The position numbers and the translations under genes were made by a program. From NCBI GenBank assembly GCA_001972305.1, contig BDDD01000429.1, positions 227,314-291,313 of the forward strand: 64,000 nt of DNA. The letters run 5' to 3'. Every line of letters begins with the position of its first letter. Positions within the stretch are counted from its first letter, which is position 1. Under the pieces are notes generated by a model that saw only the letters and a list, made by a program, of their open reading frames with translations, searched no databases and was not told where the DNA came from. Source of the stretch: Cephalotus follicularis (Eukaryota; Streptophyta; Magnoliopsida; Oxalidales; Cephalotaceae). This document shows, one piece after another, positions 1 to 10,372 of this stretch.

Positions 1-1153
1 TGTTAAACAACCTCCGGGTTTTGAAAACATACATTTTCCCGATCATGTTTTCAAATTGTCAAAAGCACTTTATGGTTTAAAGCAAGCACCAAGAGCTTGG
101 TATGAAAGGCTTTCTAAATTTCTCTTGGAAAATGATTTTAAAAGAGGTTTAGTTGACAAAACTCTTTTTGTAAAAACCAAGCTTAATGACATTTTAATTG
201 TACAAATCTATGTTGATGATATCATTTTCGGTTCTACTAATGATTCTCTTTGTGTTGAGTTTGCTAACATTATGCAAGGTGAATTCGAGATGAGTATGAT
301 GGGTGAACTCAAGTACTTCCTTGGATTTCAAATCTCACAAGGAAATGAAGGCACATTCATCAACCAATCCAAATACACAAAAGATCTACTCAAACGATTT
401 GGAATGGAAAACTCAAAGCCTTGCAAGACTCCAATGAGCACTACTACCAAACTCGACAAAGATGAGAATGGTAAAGAGGTAGATCAAAAACTCTATAGAA
501 GCATGATAGGATCTCTTCTTTATCTTACCACTAGTAGACCGGATATTATGTTTAGTGTATGTCTTTGTGCTAGGTTCCAATCTTCACCTAAAGAGACTCA
601 CTTAATTGCGGTTAAGCAAATCTTTAGATATCTTGCATACACACCTTTACTAGGTTTGTTTTAATCAAATGATTCCTTATTTAACTTGCATGCTTTTTCC
701 GATGCCGATTATGGTGGATGTAAAATAGATAGAAAGAGCACTAGTGGCACTTGCCAATTCCTTGGCTACTTTTTAGTGTCATGGTTCTCTAAGAAACAAA
801 ATAGTGTTGCTCTTTCGACAACCGAAGCCGAATATGTAGCGGCGGGAAGTTGTTGTGCACAAGTATTATGGTTAAAGCAACAACTTTGTGATTTTGGCAT
901 TCACATTAGTAATGTGTGCATAAAATGTGATAATACTAGTGCAATCAATTTAAGTAAGAATCCTGTTCAACACTCTATGTCAAAACACATTGAAATTAGA
1001 CATCATTTCCTTAGAGATCATGTTGAAAAAGGAGATATTTTTCTTGAATATATTGACACTTTGAATCAAGTTGCAGATATTTTTACCAAGCCTTTGGACA
1101 ATGAGAGGTTCTGCACATTGCGAAGGGAGCTGGGTATGCAAAATCCCTCTTGA
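1..1153 (+). pseudogene. Copia pol: RT C-terminal half and RNase H
   Basis: Translation from base 2 reads VKQPPGFE, the usual copia RT block, then LYGLKQAPRAWYERL and the catalytic YVDD (near 208-219). It continues through SRPDIM to the RNase H block HAFSDADYGG, with KSTSG, STTEAEYVA and ADIFTKPL (near 1075-1098) before the stop at 1151-1153. The frame is the same throughout but is broken by one in-frame TAA at 662-664, exactly between RT and RNase H. RT copies element RNA into DNA and RNase H removes the RNA strand; both act in the virus-like particle. The lineage call (Sirevirus) rests on the downstream ORF and LTR features. The 5' end runs off the window. Confidence 0.9.
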
Positions 1154-1561
1154 ATCTCATTATATGCACATTTGTAATATCTTGCTAAAAGTTGTGTGAA
1201 TTGGTATGAAAAATGCTTTTCAAAATATATCATGCATTCAACATTGAGTTTTTAACTTAATTACATCAAATTGCTCATGTACCTAAGTTACTATTAGTCC
1301 ATAATAGCTAACTAAAGGTTTGAGAATCAAAGGGATAGGCAATTTTTTGCATTTTCCAAATTTTGCAGAAACCAGCCGACTGGACTCATTGTCCAGTCGA
1401 CTGCCTAAACATCCAGCCGACTGGCCAATATAGCCCAGTCGACTGGAAACTCGGGAATCAGGTTTTAAAAACCCGATTTTCCCTCTTTTCTCTTACTTTC
1501 TCTCTCTCTAAAACTGCTCAAAACCCTAACTCTCTCTACAAACGACCTGTAATCGATCCAA
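1154..1561 (+). other. Spacer between pol and env-like ORF, with LTR-type palindromes
   Basis: Untranslated spacer of about 400 bp. At 1372-1445 it carries five copies of the decamer CAGYCGACTG or close variants. This is the same motif that fills the 3' LTR at 3430-3960. Just before the env-like start there is a TC-rich stretch (1481-1530). A short ORF here (1363-1626) overlaps the true start and looks non-coding. Confidence 0.6.
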
Positions 1562-2673
1562 ATGGCTTCAAAGAGAAGAAAGAGCGTAGCATCAAAGCAT
1601 CCACGACCATCTCAGGGTGGGAATGACTACAATGACGATCTCTTTCTCTCCAAAGGGAATGAGACTAGGTATCACTCCGTTCTAAACTCCGTTAAATTGC
1701 ACAATGAAAAATGGATAGCTAGTGATATTCTTGTTAGTAATTTTGCTGTTGTTAAGTCTTGGCTAGAGGAAATGGGTTGGTTAGAATATTTGTGCTCATC
1801 ACACACCATTTACCCTAGGCTTGTTAAACTCTTCTATGCTAATCTAGAAAATTCAACTACTTGTGTTGCCAAATCATTTGTCCTTGGTAATCAAATATCT
1901 ATAACCCCGAACTTATTGCCGAAACCTTAGGAATTCCTAACTCTGGCATTACCCATTTCAATGACATTGTGAAATCGGAGGCTATAGGCATTTGTTTAGA
2001 ACGCCCCGATTTTAATCCTATCATGATGGTGACCAGTAGTCATCTTCCTATAGCTACCCGCATCCTCCTCTTGCTTGTCACAAACACTCTCTTGCCTAGA
2101 GAAGGCTCGCACACACTTCCATCCGAGCGAGACCTTAAATTCGTTGCTTGTATTAAAAATGGCACTCTTGTGAATCTTCCATACCTTGTAATCAACCACA
2201 TGTTGTCTAGATCACAGTACATTCCTTACCCTATGCTCATAAGTAGGATCCTAGCATCCCTAAACCTTGACATATCCGATGATGAGCACAAAGTCAAACC
2301 AAACCATAAGCAACTCCTCAACAAAACCGGGCTTAGAAGCTGCAACATTAAGTTTGAGGATGGTTTGTGGGTAAAACAACTTGTCGGGGGAAGAGAACCT
2401 GCTAAGGAACCAGCTATGAGAGCCGGAGGAGATGAGGATGAAGAGGAAGAAGAAGATGATGCTCAACAGTTTGAGATGAGATCAAACGTTGGAGCAAGCA
2501 GCAGCAGTGGCAGCAGACCCACTCTCGAGTCTCTTCAGGCAAGGATGGATTTGGCTCAAGCAGATATTGAGTATCTTAGAGGAAGAGTGGACCAAATTTA
2601 TGAGGGTCAAGCCACTCTCATCCAGATGCTTCAAAACACCTTTCCACAAAACCCTCCTCCCGGATCATCATGA
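1562..2673 (+). pseudogene. Env-like second ORF of the Sirevirus element (plant transposon protein domain)
   Basis: Begins with a basic MASKRRKS N-terminus and continues through a region related to the putative plant transposon protein domain (Transposase_32 as I recall it), with ERPDF, LPREGSH and LPYLVINHM blocks. It then has an acidic run near 2431-2460, a serine-rich linker and a C-terminal heptad-like segment (SLQARMDLAQADIEYLRGRV) that should form a coiled coil. The second ORF of Sireviruses is called env-like, but its function is unproven. The reading frame changes between about 1890 and 1969: the first part ends at a TAG at 1928-1930, and the second part continues in another frame as if one base were lost in a C run near 1903. 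I see no clear signal peptide or transmembrane segment, so an envelope role is not supported by this copy. Confidence 0.7.
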
Positions 2674-3270
2674 GCTACATTGTTGCATTACATGTTTTCT
2701 TGCATTTTGAATTAAATTTGTTCAAAGTTGAATATGTAATGTACTTATGAGATGTTTGTATTGCAAAAGACATTTTATGTTGGATTTTGTACTTGCCACT
2801 TTTTGTTTAATGAAAATGTGTTTAGCTCTTCACTTTCCTGTATTTTATGTGTTATTGCTTGTACATTGTTGCTATTCTCCTTCGTTTAAATTAAATATGT
2901 ATGCAAATGTTGAGGGGGAGCTCTTCAATCACATGCTTTGGTTGAGGGGGAGCTTCCGTTTATCTTTTTGTTGTTTGATAAAAACGGGGAGAACTGTTTT
3001 GCATTATTTTACATTGCATTTTGTAAAATGCATTGCATTTTGAAAATGATATGTTATGAAAGTTGCATTTTGTTGAAAATGAATATTCGTTGAGATATGA
3101 AATTATGTGAAATCTAGTGTTGAGCAAGTGTATTTTGATATGCTTTATGCTATCAAATGAATTGGTTATGACAGAATTGATTATATTGAACTTTGGAGGT
3201 TAAAAGTGTTTAGTTTGTCAAAAATTATGCAAAATGTGTATGTTTTGTCAATCATCAAAAAGGGGGAGAT
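2674..3270 (+). promoter_or_regulatory. Spacer with multiple polypurine tracts before the 3' LTR
   Basis: Untranslated AT-rich spacer after the env-like ORF. Three G-rich purine tracts of the same type are visible: GAGGGGGAG near 2911-2920 and near 2944-2953, and the terminal AAAAAGGGGGAGA at 3257-3269 that directly precedes the LTR. Only the last is in position to prime plus-strand DNA. Multiple polypurine tracts have been described as a Sirevirus feature. No ORF here looks coding. Confidence 0.65.
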
Positions 3271-4182
3271 TGTTGGCCTTTGCCACCCCGTGAATTACCT
3301 TAACATGTGTTATTTTGATGATTAACAAACACATAATACCTGTATGCATAATTCTCTGAACCATCAACTCATATACTCACTTGATTTTATGTCCAAAGTT
3401 GTACAAAGGCTATTTCTGCAGATACAGGCAAAACCAGCCGACTGCCTAGGTTGGGCAGCCGACTGCCATGGTTGAGTAGTCGACTGTGTTGATTAAACAG
3501 CCGACTGGTTCTTGAAGGAAACCCAGGAACTGCAGGTAAACTCCACACCAGCCGACTGCATCAGGCGAGCAGCCGACTGCCAGGACAAAACAGTCGACTG
3601 CCAAGGAGGTCCAGTCGACTGTCAAGTGTGTCAAATTGAGGCAGTAGGTTTTTGATCTTCATGCCACCTCAACCAGCCGACTGAAGCAGGACACCAGTCG
3701 TCTGCCAAGGGTCACTAGTCGACTGCCAACATCTCCGGCCGACTGCCAACAATATGTACAACATTTGGCAGTAGCTTTTTGGAAGTCCAATTTACCTCAA
3801 CCAGCCGACTGGAACAGAGCACCAACCGACTGTCAAGCTCCACCAGCCGACTTCCCAGAGGAAGCAGCCAACTACCTTCATCTAACGGCTATATTTGAAA
3901 TACGCGCCATCAACTCCACCTGACTGCCCAGAAAATCCAGCCGACTGGATTGTGCCAGAAATTCAAAAATAGATCCGTTGGAGCACATGTTTATAAGCCA
4001 AAGTGGAGCATTCTTCAAAGCAGTTCATGCAATCAAGTTGAATATTCATTCAAGCCAACTCAAGCAATATTCTAAGCACTATAAACACCAAAAGAGATCA
4101 TCAAGAAGCAATGTCACATATTACAAAGCTTTCCTTATATACATTCTAAATCTCTAGAAGCTTTGTTAGACTTGAGCTAAAT
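3271..4182 (+). repeat. Sirevirus 3' LTR, right end truncated
   Basis: Starts TGTTGGCC immediately after the polypurine tract. The first half of the LTR (3430-3960) is packed with about twenty copies of CAGCCGACTG/CAGTCGACTG, a palindrome with a TCGA core. A TATA-like TTATAAG is at 3991. The sequence downstream (4000-4180) looks like R/U5 leader. I find no CA terminus or target duplication; another LTR begins near 4183, so the end is a junction, not a natural terminus. Confidence 0.7.
3432..3960. repeat. Array of CAGYCGACTG palindromes
   Basis: About twenty irregularly spaced decamers of the form CAGYCGACTG or one-base variants, on both a perfect palindromic form (CAGTCGACTG) and the deaminated/mutated form (CAGCCGACTG). 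Spacing varies from about 12 to 40 bp, so this is not a simple tandem repeat. Five more copies lie upstream of the env-like ORF at 1372-1445. Conserved palindromic motifs in Sirevirus LTRs have been reported; binding partners are unknown to me. Confidence 0.75.
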
Positions 4183-7100
4183 TGTAAACAGGCACTAGAC
4201 GCGCCAGGCCATGAATTAAAAGAAATGAAGACACGGGCGCAGAGAGTAGTAGAGACAACAAGAGAGAGAGATGCAGAGAACGGGAGACAGACGCCGGGCG
4301 ACGCGCCAGAGGCCGGGGAAGATGGCGACGACGTCACCTCCATTCCAGGTATCCTTCCTCTCCCACTTTCTTCTCCCTTCTTCCTCGTTCTTCCTCCTCT
4401 GCCATCACTGTTGGTGCCCCTTCACCATCGGAATCATCGCGGGAGGAGCCGGTCTTCGTCTAGAAGATTAGATCTGCCCATCTTGATGGTAGTTGAGGCT
4501 TGATTCGGCTGGATATTTAACTGTGTGAGTTGACTGAGTCGAACTGACTCGCTGCTGCCTGTGACGCCACGTTTGGCACCGATTCCCGGTGAGTCTCAAC
4601 CACCAATGAGTATCCTGGACACTGTGGAGGCTAGTGGTGGCGAGACCAGAGCAATGGCCTCTCAGCCAGAGCTCTAGCGTGGCGGCAGCCGCCAATTCTC
4701 GGCGAGTTACAAGCGGAGGCGATTCACTGCCAGCCATGATCAGGCATTTTTGCTTTGATTCACAGCGGCTCCTCAGCGTAATGCGTAGCTCAGTCAATGT
4801 AGGGGCTGTTGGTGTCATGACCGGGACTCTAGAGGGTTGGCCAGAATCAGGCCCCAGCTCCGGTGACGCGCGATGTTTGATGTATGTGTATATAATATAA
4901 TGCGAGTGTGATATTCCATGCAGAGTGAAGGATTTGATCGATGATGTGGAGCTTTCGATCCATGACAGGGAATCCGATAGCCGATCTAGATTTCAACATC
5001 TTGGGAGGGGAATTTCCTCTCCTATAGTAATTTCGTTATTTGCATCTATTATATTGATATGTTTGAATGGTAAAAAGTAATGATGGAAGCATTGAAATGA
5101 ATGTAGAATTTGTAATAATTAAAAGTGTAATAAGGAAGAGTATGTGAACTTATGTGAGAAAGAATGTGGGATATTTCTAGAGTTTAATAATGTAAATATG
5201 GTTAATGAATTTCAAGATAATAGAGATTTCATCTAGGTAATAATAGATAGCGGTAAATACTTTTGGGTGGGAACAATGATATGAGATTATATAAATTCCT
5301 ACATGTGCATACAAATGGCATGCTAATGTGAATAAATGTATTCGTGAGGATGTATAAGAGGTGTAATGCTTTTATCAATGGAAAGGTAATTTTGTGATAA
5401 TGTGAGTGATGGAATGATTTATAAGTTGTAAAGTGTTATGATCGAGAGAAATAAATTGGGTAATGTAACATGCGGATTCATGTGACACCTTATGCATATT
5501 TATATGCATTTCATGTGTATAAATATACACAATGTGGTTAATGAAATAGTAATGCGATTGCATTGTAGACGCGGATTCTGTAACTGATCCAGAGCATCGA
5601 GGGACTAGTTCGTAGGGGTTATGACATTGATAAAAGTGAGTGGGACATTCCCTTCCTTTATTCTTTTTATTGTCTTTGAGATTCCTGTTTTTATATGTGC
5701 CCTTTTGTATTCATGATTTGTGATAGTTCGATCGGGATTTAAATCCCACAAGTCTTATGTTGAGTTTGTTACTGATTGTTATGTGATAGACTCTGGGTGA
5801 CTAGGTAACCTTCTTGTTTTTCTTTATGTATCATTGTTACCGTATTTTTGTACTCTGATACTGGGTACTATGTGGTCTGTGACATGTAATAATGGTCTAG
5901 GGTGAGGTGTACGTTTGACGCTCAACTCTCCTTAGCATGCCCATTGGTCTATGATGGGGTGTTATGTGGGAACTGCCCCCGGGTTCCATACCTGGATCAG
6001 TTGCATACTATTGTCTATGATGGTATGCTAAGTGTGAGTGCAGCAGAGCTGCTCCGTCACTCACTTGACAGACCATATTACTAGTCTGATGATATTTTGC
6101 CCGTGTGGCTACAGCCTGTGTGGCTAGATGACATTGATATGCTTACATGTACACCCATCGTCAGAGGTGGGGTGCATGCCACTTACACGCATGCCCTTGG
6201 TGGTTGTGGGGTGCGTGCCGCTTACCATAGGCACTCTGCACCGGTGTATGATGGATGATGTACACATCCTGTAGCCTATTGGCCTATATGTATATTATTG
6301 TTGCAGCCAGATTCAGTATTGCCATTAGATATGGCCAGATGGGAATTGACGGATATATGGAATTGACGGTGATATGATATGATGATAGATGTACCAGCAT
6401 CCTCGGATGTTATGATTTTCTTCATGGGCACAAACCTTGATCTTTTATTCATGATTATGTCTTTGATTCTTGATATTCATGTATATTGATTTATTGTGAT
6501 CTTGTTATATTCGGATGGCATTATTTTTGTTTGTGCTGTTATTCAGCGGGTATTCAGATGTTTATCTTGGGCTAAAAGCCGGTTACAGTTATTGTATAAT
6601 CATTTCCATTATTGAGTTGTGATCTTCTATTTTGGAGTCTTATTGATGATTATGTCTTTTCATGGATTCTCTTATATTTGTAGCCTATACTTTTGATTTC
6701 CTCATATATATATTTTCTTTCAGCACATCCGATTATTCATGGATGTAACAGGGAATGATTTGTCCCAACTCACTTAGTCATTTGGACTAACCCCCTCACA
6801 GCCTTTCTTTTCAGATTATGCGAGCAGTTGCTAAGTCAGATTCAGTAAGGGATGGACCATGAGAGCAGGGCATGCTACCAGTGTTTCAACACATGCATAA
6901 TATCACCATCAACATTTATTCATGCTTTTATATAAGTAAATTTCTTTTATGGTTTCATTTCTAAAGGGTCGAGCCATATTCATTTACTTTTCATGTTTTG
7001 ATAAAATGGTTAAGGCAGAGCCTAACCTATGCATGCTTATGAGTTTAAATTGTGTTTTGCTGAGGGCTGAGCCCACTTTTAAACTGTTGATTCCTCCTTC

Positions 7101-7352
7101 GGGAGTGTGTTTTTATAAACTGCGTTTTCTTTACAGGGGGCATAGTCCGATAAATGGATACTACATGCTCGATTTTCATAAAATTTTAAGAGTTAGAAAA
7201 TAATTTCAAGTTTTTGGAAAAAGTTCAAGTTATGATTATTTTTTATGGTTTTAAGAAGTTTTCAAACAGGTTTTCAGATATCACGTGGAGGTTTCTGAAA
7301 GGAGGCTTGTCACGTGATGGTCACATCCATCTCGGTAGGGACGGGTGTGACA
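4183..7352 (+). repeat. Chromovirus-like Ty3/gypsy LTR (solo or truncated)
   Basis: The first 400 bp (GA-rich leader, then the block with CGAACTGACTCGCTGCTGCCT at about 4539-4559) match the layout of the LTR starting at 11352, with the related words TCTTCGTCTAGAAG and CTCGCTGCTGCCT. The right end GGGACGGGTGTGACA resembles the CACGGTT..GGGCGTGACA ends of the 8336-14200 element. So it is a related but distinct LTR family reading plus. The left border at 4183 (TG) is a best guess; flanks TAAAT and AATAC do not form a target duplication. No PBS follows the right end. Small ORFs inside it (for example at 4225 or 4634) have no recognisable domain. Confidence 0.6.
6774..6790 (+). other. Stem-loop TTAGTC-ATTTG-GACTAA in LTR 3' part
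   Basis: Perfect 6-bp stem with a 5-base loop followed by CCCCC. Comparable stem-loops occur at the same relative place in the other gypsy LTRs of the window (9582-9627, 15435-15463, 52067-52103, 55245-55281, 59796-59831). Confidence 0.6.
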
Positions 7353-8335
7353 AATACGAAGTACAGCAACTGCGACAAGATGTATGAGTAGACATGCTAG
7401 GTCTATACGAAGTGTGTTCGTTGTGACAAATCGTATGAGTAGACTCCGTTGATTGAATCAAGCACCATCTATTCACCAACTTTTAGCTTCACCGACAAGA
7501 TATTTGTCGATTTTAATAAGACAGAAAAAGTGTGTGTGAAGGCAGAAAAATTGAAGAGCAAATCAAATATTCAAGGATTTTTATTGATGGAATCGAAACA
7601 ATAACAATCTAGACTTTGTTCTTCCCTAAAACCTTGAAAAGCTTAGCTACTCAACATTGTGAAACAAACTGGAATTGATAAAGAAGAAAATAGGGTTTCT
7701 ACCAGCCTCTCCCCTCTGCTGAATTTAGACAGCCTTGCATTGTTTTTATACTACAAAACTGATCAAAAACAGAAATAAATCAATCCTAGTTACAAAATCT
7801 GGCAAAAAATCTAACTTTCTATTTCTGCTGCAGAGGAAGACGTCGACGCCATTAGTAAAAGGTCGACGTGTTTTGTAAAAAATTATCGTTTGTTGAGATG
7901 CGCGTAATGGACATCGATCCGTTTGATGAAAGACGTCGATGCGTTTTGATCCAAAATCTACAGTTTGAATTTGTACAAAGACATCGGTCCTTTTGATGAA
8001 AGACTTCGATGTGTTTCTCATAGCATTTGAAGGTAGGTTGCAATCCTAGAAATGACATTGATCCGTAACAAAAGACATCGATGCGTTCACTGCAAACCCA
8101 GAAAAGACATCGATCCCTATGAAAGACATCGATGCTTTTTACTTTGTTTCTGCAGAATTTGTCAATTCTTCAATCTTTACACTTTCAAGCTCCAATTTGC
8201 ACAACTTTGGATAGTATTCTTGCACTTTGGTCATTTAGCTCCTGTACCTGAAAATCAAAATAACACAACCAAAGTAGTCTATTCCAAGCATAATAATATC
8301 ACAAATAAATCATTAAAAACAACACATTTTTATGC
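7353..8335. repeat. Unclassified repetitive segment with CGATG palindrome words
   Basis: Lies between two gypsy LTRs. It starts with two diverged direct repeats of about 60 bp (ACGAAGT...GACAA...GTATGAGTAGAC at 7357-7402 and 7417-7462). At 7840-8140 it has many words such as AAAGACATCGATG and GACGTCGAYG, the same type of TCGA-centred palindrome seen in the gypsy LTRs at 53113-53460 and 60807-61140. No convincing ORF, PBS or LTR terminus. It may be an LTR fragment of a third related family in minus orientation. Confidence 0.4.
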
Positions 8336-8439
8336 TAAACAGAATCGTATCGTTATCGAATCGTATCGTATCGTATCATTATCGTATCATTTTCGAATCT
8401 TATTGTATTGTTATCGTATCGTTATCGAATTGTGTCGTT

Positions 8440-8990
8440 AATAGACTAGGACCTTCGGGAATTAGTATATCAGACCAGGACCTTCGAGGAACTGGGTAAT
8501 CGTATTGTTATCGGACTAAGACCTTCGGGAACTAGTATATATGACTAGGACCTTCAAGGAACTGAGAATTGTATCGTTGTCGGACTAAGACCTTCGGGAA
8601 CTAGTATATCAGACCAGGACCTTCGAGGAACTGGGAATTGTATCATCACCGAACTAAGACCTTTGGGAACTAGTATATCAGACCAGGACCTTCGAGGAAC
8701 TAGGAATTGTATCGTTACAGAGCTAGGACCTTCAGGAACTTGTATATCAGACCAGGACCTTCGAGGAACTAGGAATTGTATCATTATAAGACTAGGACCT
8801 TCGGGAACTAGTACATCAGACCATGACCTTAGAGGAACTGGTAATTGTATCGTTATCAGACTAGGACCTTCGGGAACTAGTATATCAGACCAGGACCTTT
8901 GAGGAACTGAAAATTGTATCGTTATTGGACTAGGACCTTCGGGAACTAGTATATCTGACCAGGACCTTCGAGGAACTGGGAATCGTATCG
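8440..8990. repeat. 69-bp minisatellite in 5' LTR
   Basis: About eight tandem units built from GACTAGGACCTTCGGGAACT, then AGTATATCAGACCAGGACCTTCGAGG, then AACTGGGAATTGTATCGTTATCG. Each unit itself holds two related half-units (AGGACCTTCGRGGAACT). The unit length is a multiple of three and lacks stops in some frames, so ORFs appear on both strands (for example 8554-8784 minus, 8663-8902 plus). These are artefacts of the repeat. Confidence 0.85.
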
Positions 8991-9376
8991 AATCATTATC
9001 GAATCATATTGTATCATTATCGAATCGTATCATATCATTATGGATTGTATCGTTATCGCATCGTTATGGATCGTACGGTTATGGATAGTACGATTATAGA
9101 TCGTATGGTTACGAATTGAATGGTTATGGTTGGTAAGGTTATGGATCGTGCGATTATGGATCGAATGGTTATGGATCGTGAGGTTATGGTTAAAGGATAT
9201 GGTATGGTTACAGAATGTAATGGTTATGGGGAGGTCATGGAACGACTATGGGTCAAGTGGCCATGGATTGTACAGTTATGCCTACGGAAGGGTTACGATA
9301 TGGTTACGGATTGTATAGTTATTGATCGTGATGGTTCGGACTTTGATGGTATAGTTATGGGATGTTGACTAATACT

Positions 9377-9406
9377 TATATATACTGGTATGGGACAGTA
9401 TATATA
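9377..9406. promoter_or_regulatory. TATA-like inverted repeat in 5' LTR
   Basis: TATATATACTG at 9377-9387 is followed after 8 bases by its exact reverse complement CAGTATATATA at 9396-9406. It is conserved in the 3' LTR near 13405. It is a candidate core promoter because TATA boxes of other gypsy LTRs in this window also sit in inverted repeats. Confidence 0.45.
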
Positions 9407-9581
9407 TGTAGTTAACCTCTCGTATGTTACTGAATAGGGGTTGAGATTACTATGGAAATGGGTATGCCTCTAAATGCCAGTTTTCATGGAATAGATTATA
9501 TTTATTATCATGCATTCATCACACATATTGTACACATATCTGGTGCACTTTTATATGTTCCTTGCATATGTATATCCTACA

Positions 9582-9627
9582 CAACCTTCGGGTTGCTGAC
9601 TCATTGCATTGTAATGTAATGAGTCAG
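9582..9627 (+). other. Double stem-loop module in 5' LTR
   Basis: First stem CAACC-TTCG-GGTTG (9582-9595) has a UUCG tetraloop. The second, CTGACTCATT (9596-9605) pairing with AATGAGTCAG (9618-9627), is a perfect 10-bp stem with further pairing (CATT/AATG) inside the loop. The 3' LTR copy at about 13612-13660 keeps both stems with few changes. Confidence 0.6.
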
Positions 9628-10174
9628 GTCCAGGTGACGCGCATCAGTGATCAGCTGGGCTAAATCGCAGAGTAAGGCTATACATCATCTTCGACCTACT
9701 TTGTATAAATGTGATTAATGTAAATGGATAGATATTGAATATGGATGTATTTATGGTTATTGTATAGAGACATGTTTTATTTCAGGTATTGACCTACCGG
9801 CATGTGGCAGTGCTTGGTATATATGTGTGTTGATGTAAAGGATATGGATGAGTCCTCCTAATGTGATTATTTCTAGATTTTCCTCCTTCGGGAGTGTGAA
9901 TTGTTGAGGGCTGAGCCCCATATTATAATTGTGTTTTCTTTACAGAGGGATATAGTTCGATAAACGAATACATCATGCCCGATTTTTGGGAAATTCCAAG
10001 AGTTAGTATATTCATGATTGATTATTCCACTTGCTTGACTTTGAATTAAAGTTTCCTTTTTATAGCACTTTTTGGAGTAAATATGACTTATATATGATAT
10101 GAATGGATTGAACGGAAGGCATCTCACACGTCGAGTCGTGGGGGTTTACTCTCACGGTTCAGGGCGTGACAGCT

Positions 10175-10188
10175 TGGTATCAGAGCCA
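10175..10188 (+). other. Primer binding site, initiator tRNA-Met
   Basis: TGGTATCAGAGCCA lies four bases after the CA end of the 5' LTR. It is the standard plant retrotransposon PBS complementary to the 3' end of initiator methionine tRNA. Confidence 0.9.
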
Positions 10189-10372
10189 GTCCTATGCTAG
10201 ATACACCAGGATTGGGTCCTCACCTAGTGGAATTGAGATTGATTGATTGAGTTAAAGTGCTATATTTGGAGTTATTTGGAATTTCAAAAATAATTAGTGT
10301 TATATGAAGTTCATTGGAATTATGGTTATGAAAAGTTGATAGCTGATTTTGTCTCTTATATAAGGTAGAATA

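Larger units (their letters stand above)
1..4182 (+). mobile_element. Sirevirus-type Ty1/copia retrotransposon, 3' part
   Basis: The window opens inside the reverse transcriptase of a Ty1/copia element. In order it shows RT, RNase H, an untranslated spacer, an env-like second ORF, a spacer with several G-rich polypurine tracts, and an LTR beginning TGTTGG right after AAAAAGGGGGAGAT. A second ORF after pol and repeated polypurine tracts are known hallmarks of the plant Sirevirus lineage. The right end is abrupt at about 4182, where a different LTR starts, so the 3' LTR is probably cut short. The 5' LTR, gag, protease and integrase lie outside the window. One nonsense codon in pol and one frameshift in the env-like ORF show the copy is dead. 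Confidence 0.85.
8336..10171 (+). repeat. 5' LTR, lacking its first kilobase
   Basis: Aligns by eye with 12395-14200 of the 3' LTR along its whole length: the GTATCGTTATCG-rich start, the 69-bp repeats, the GGTTATGGATCG block, a shared TATA palindrome region and the terminus CACGGTTCAGGGCGTGACA. In a stretch of about 170 bp near 9391 I count roughly eight differences. The part matching 11352-12390 is missing, and unrelated sequence (7353-8335) lies there instead. Confidence 0.8.

Noticed and set aside
3432..3960. CRISPR-like array
   Set aside because: Repeats are 10 bp, irregularly spaced and palindromic within a plant retrotransposon LTR.
4225..4900. Several ORFs of 60-116 codons in the LTR at 4183
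   Set aside because: Overlapping frames on both strands in GC-richer LTR leader sequence, no recognisable domain.
4183..7352. Solo LTR with target duplication
   Set aside because: Flanks TAAAT and AATAC do not match, so I call it LTR only, with uncertain left border.
8554..8902. ORFs on both strands encoding repeats such as ISDQDLRGT
   Set aside because: They are reading frames of the 69-bp LTR minisatellite, whose length is a multiple of three; no domain and present on both strands.
9120..9368. Met/Trp/Val-rich ORFs
   Set aside because: Low-complexity GGTTATGGATCG repeats inside an LTR; no coding character.
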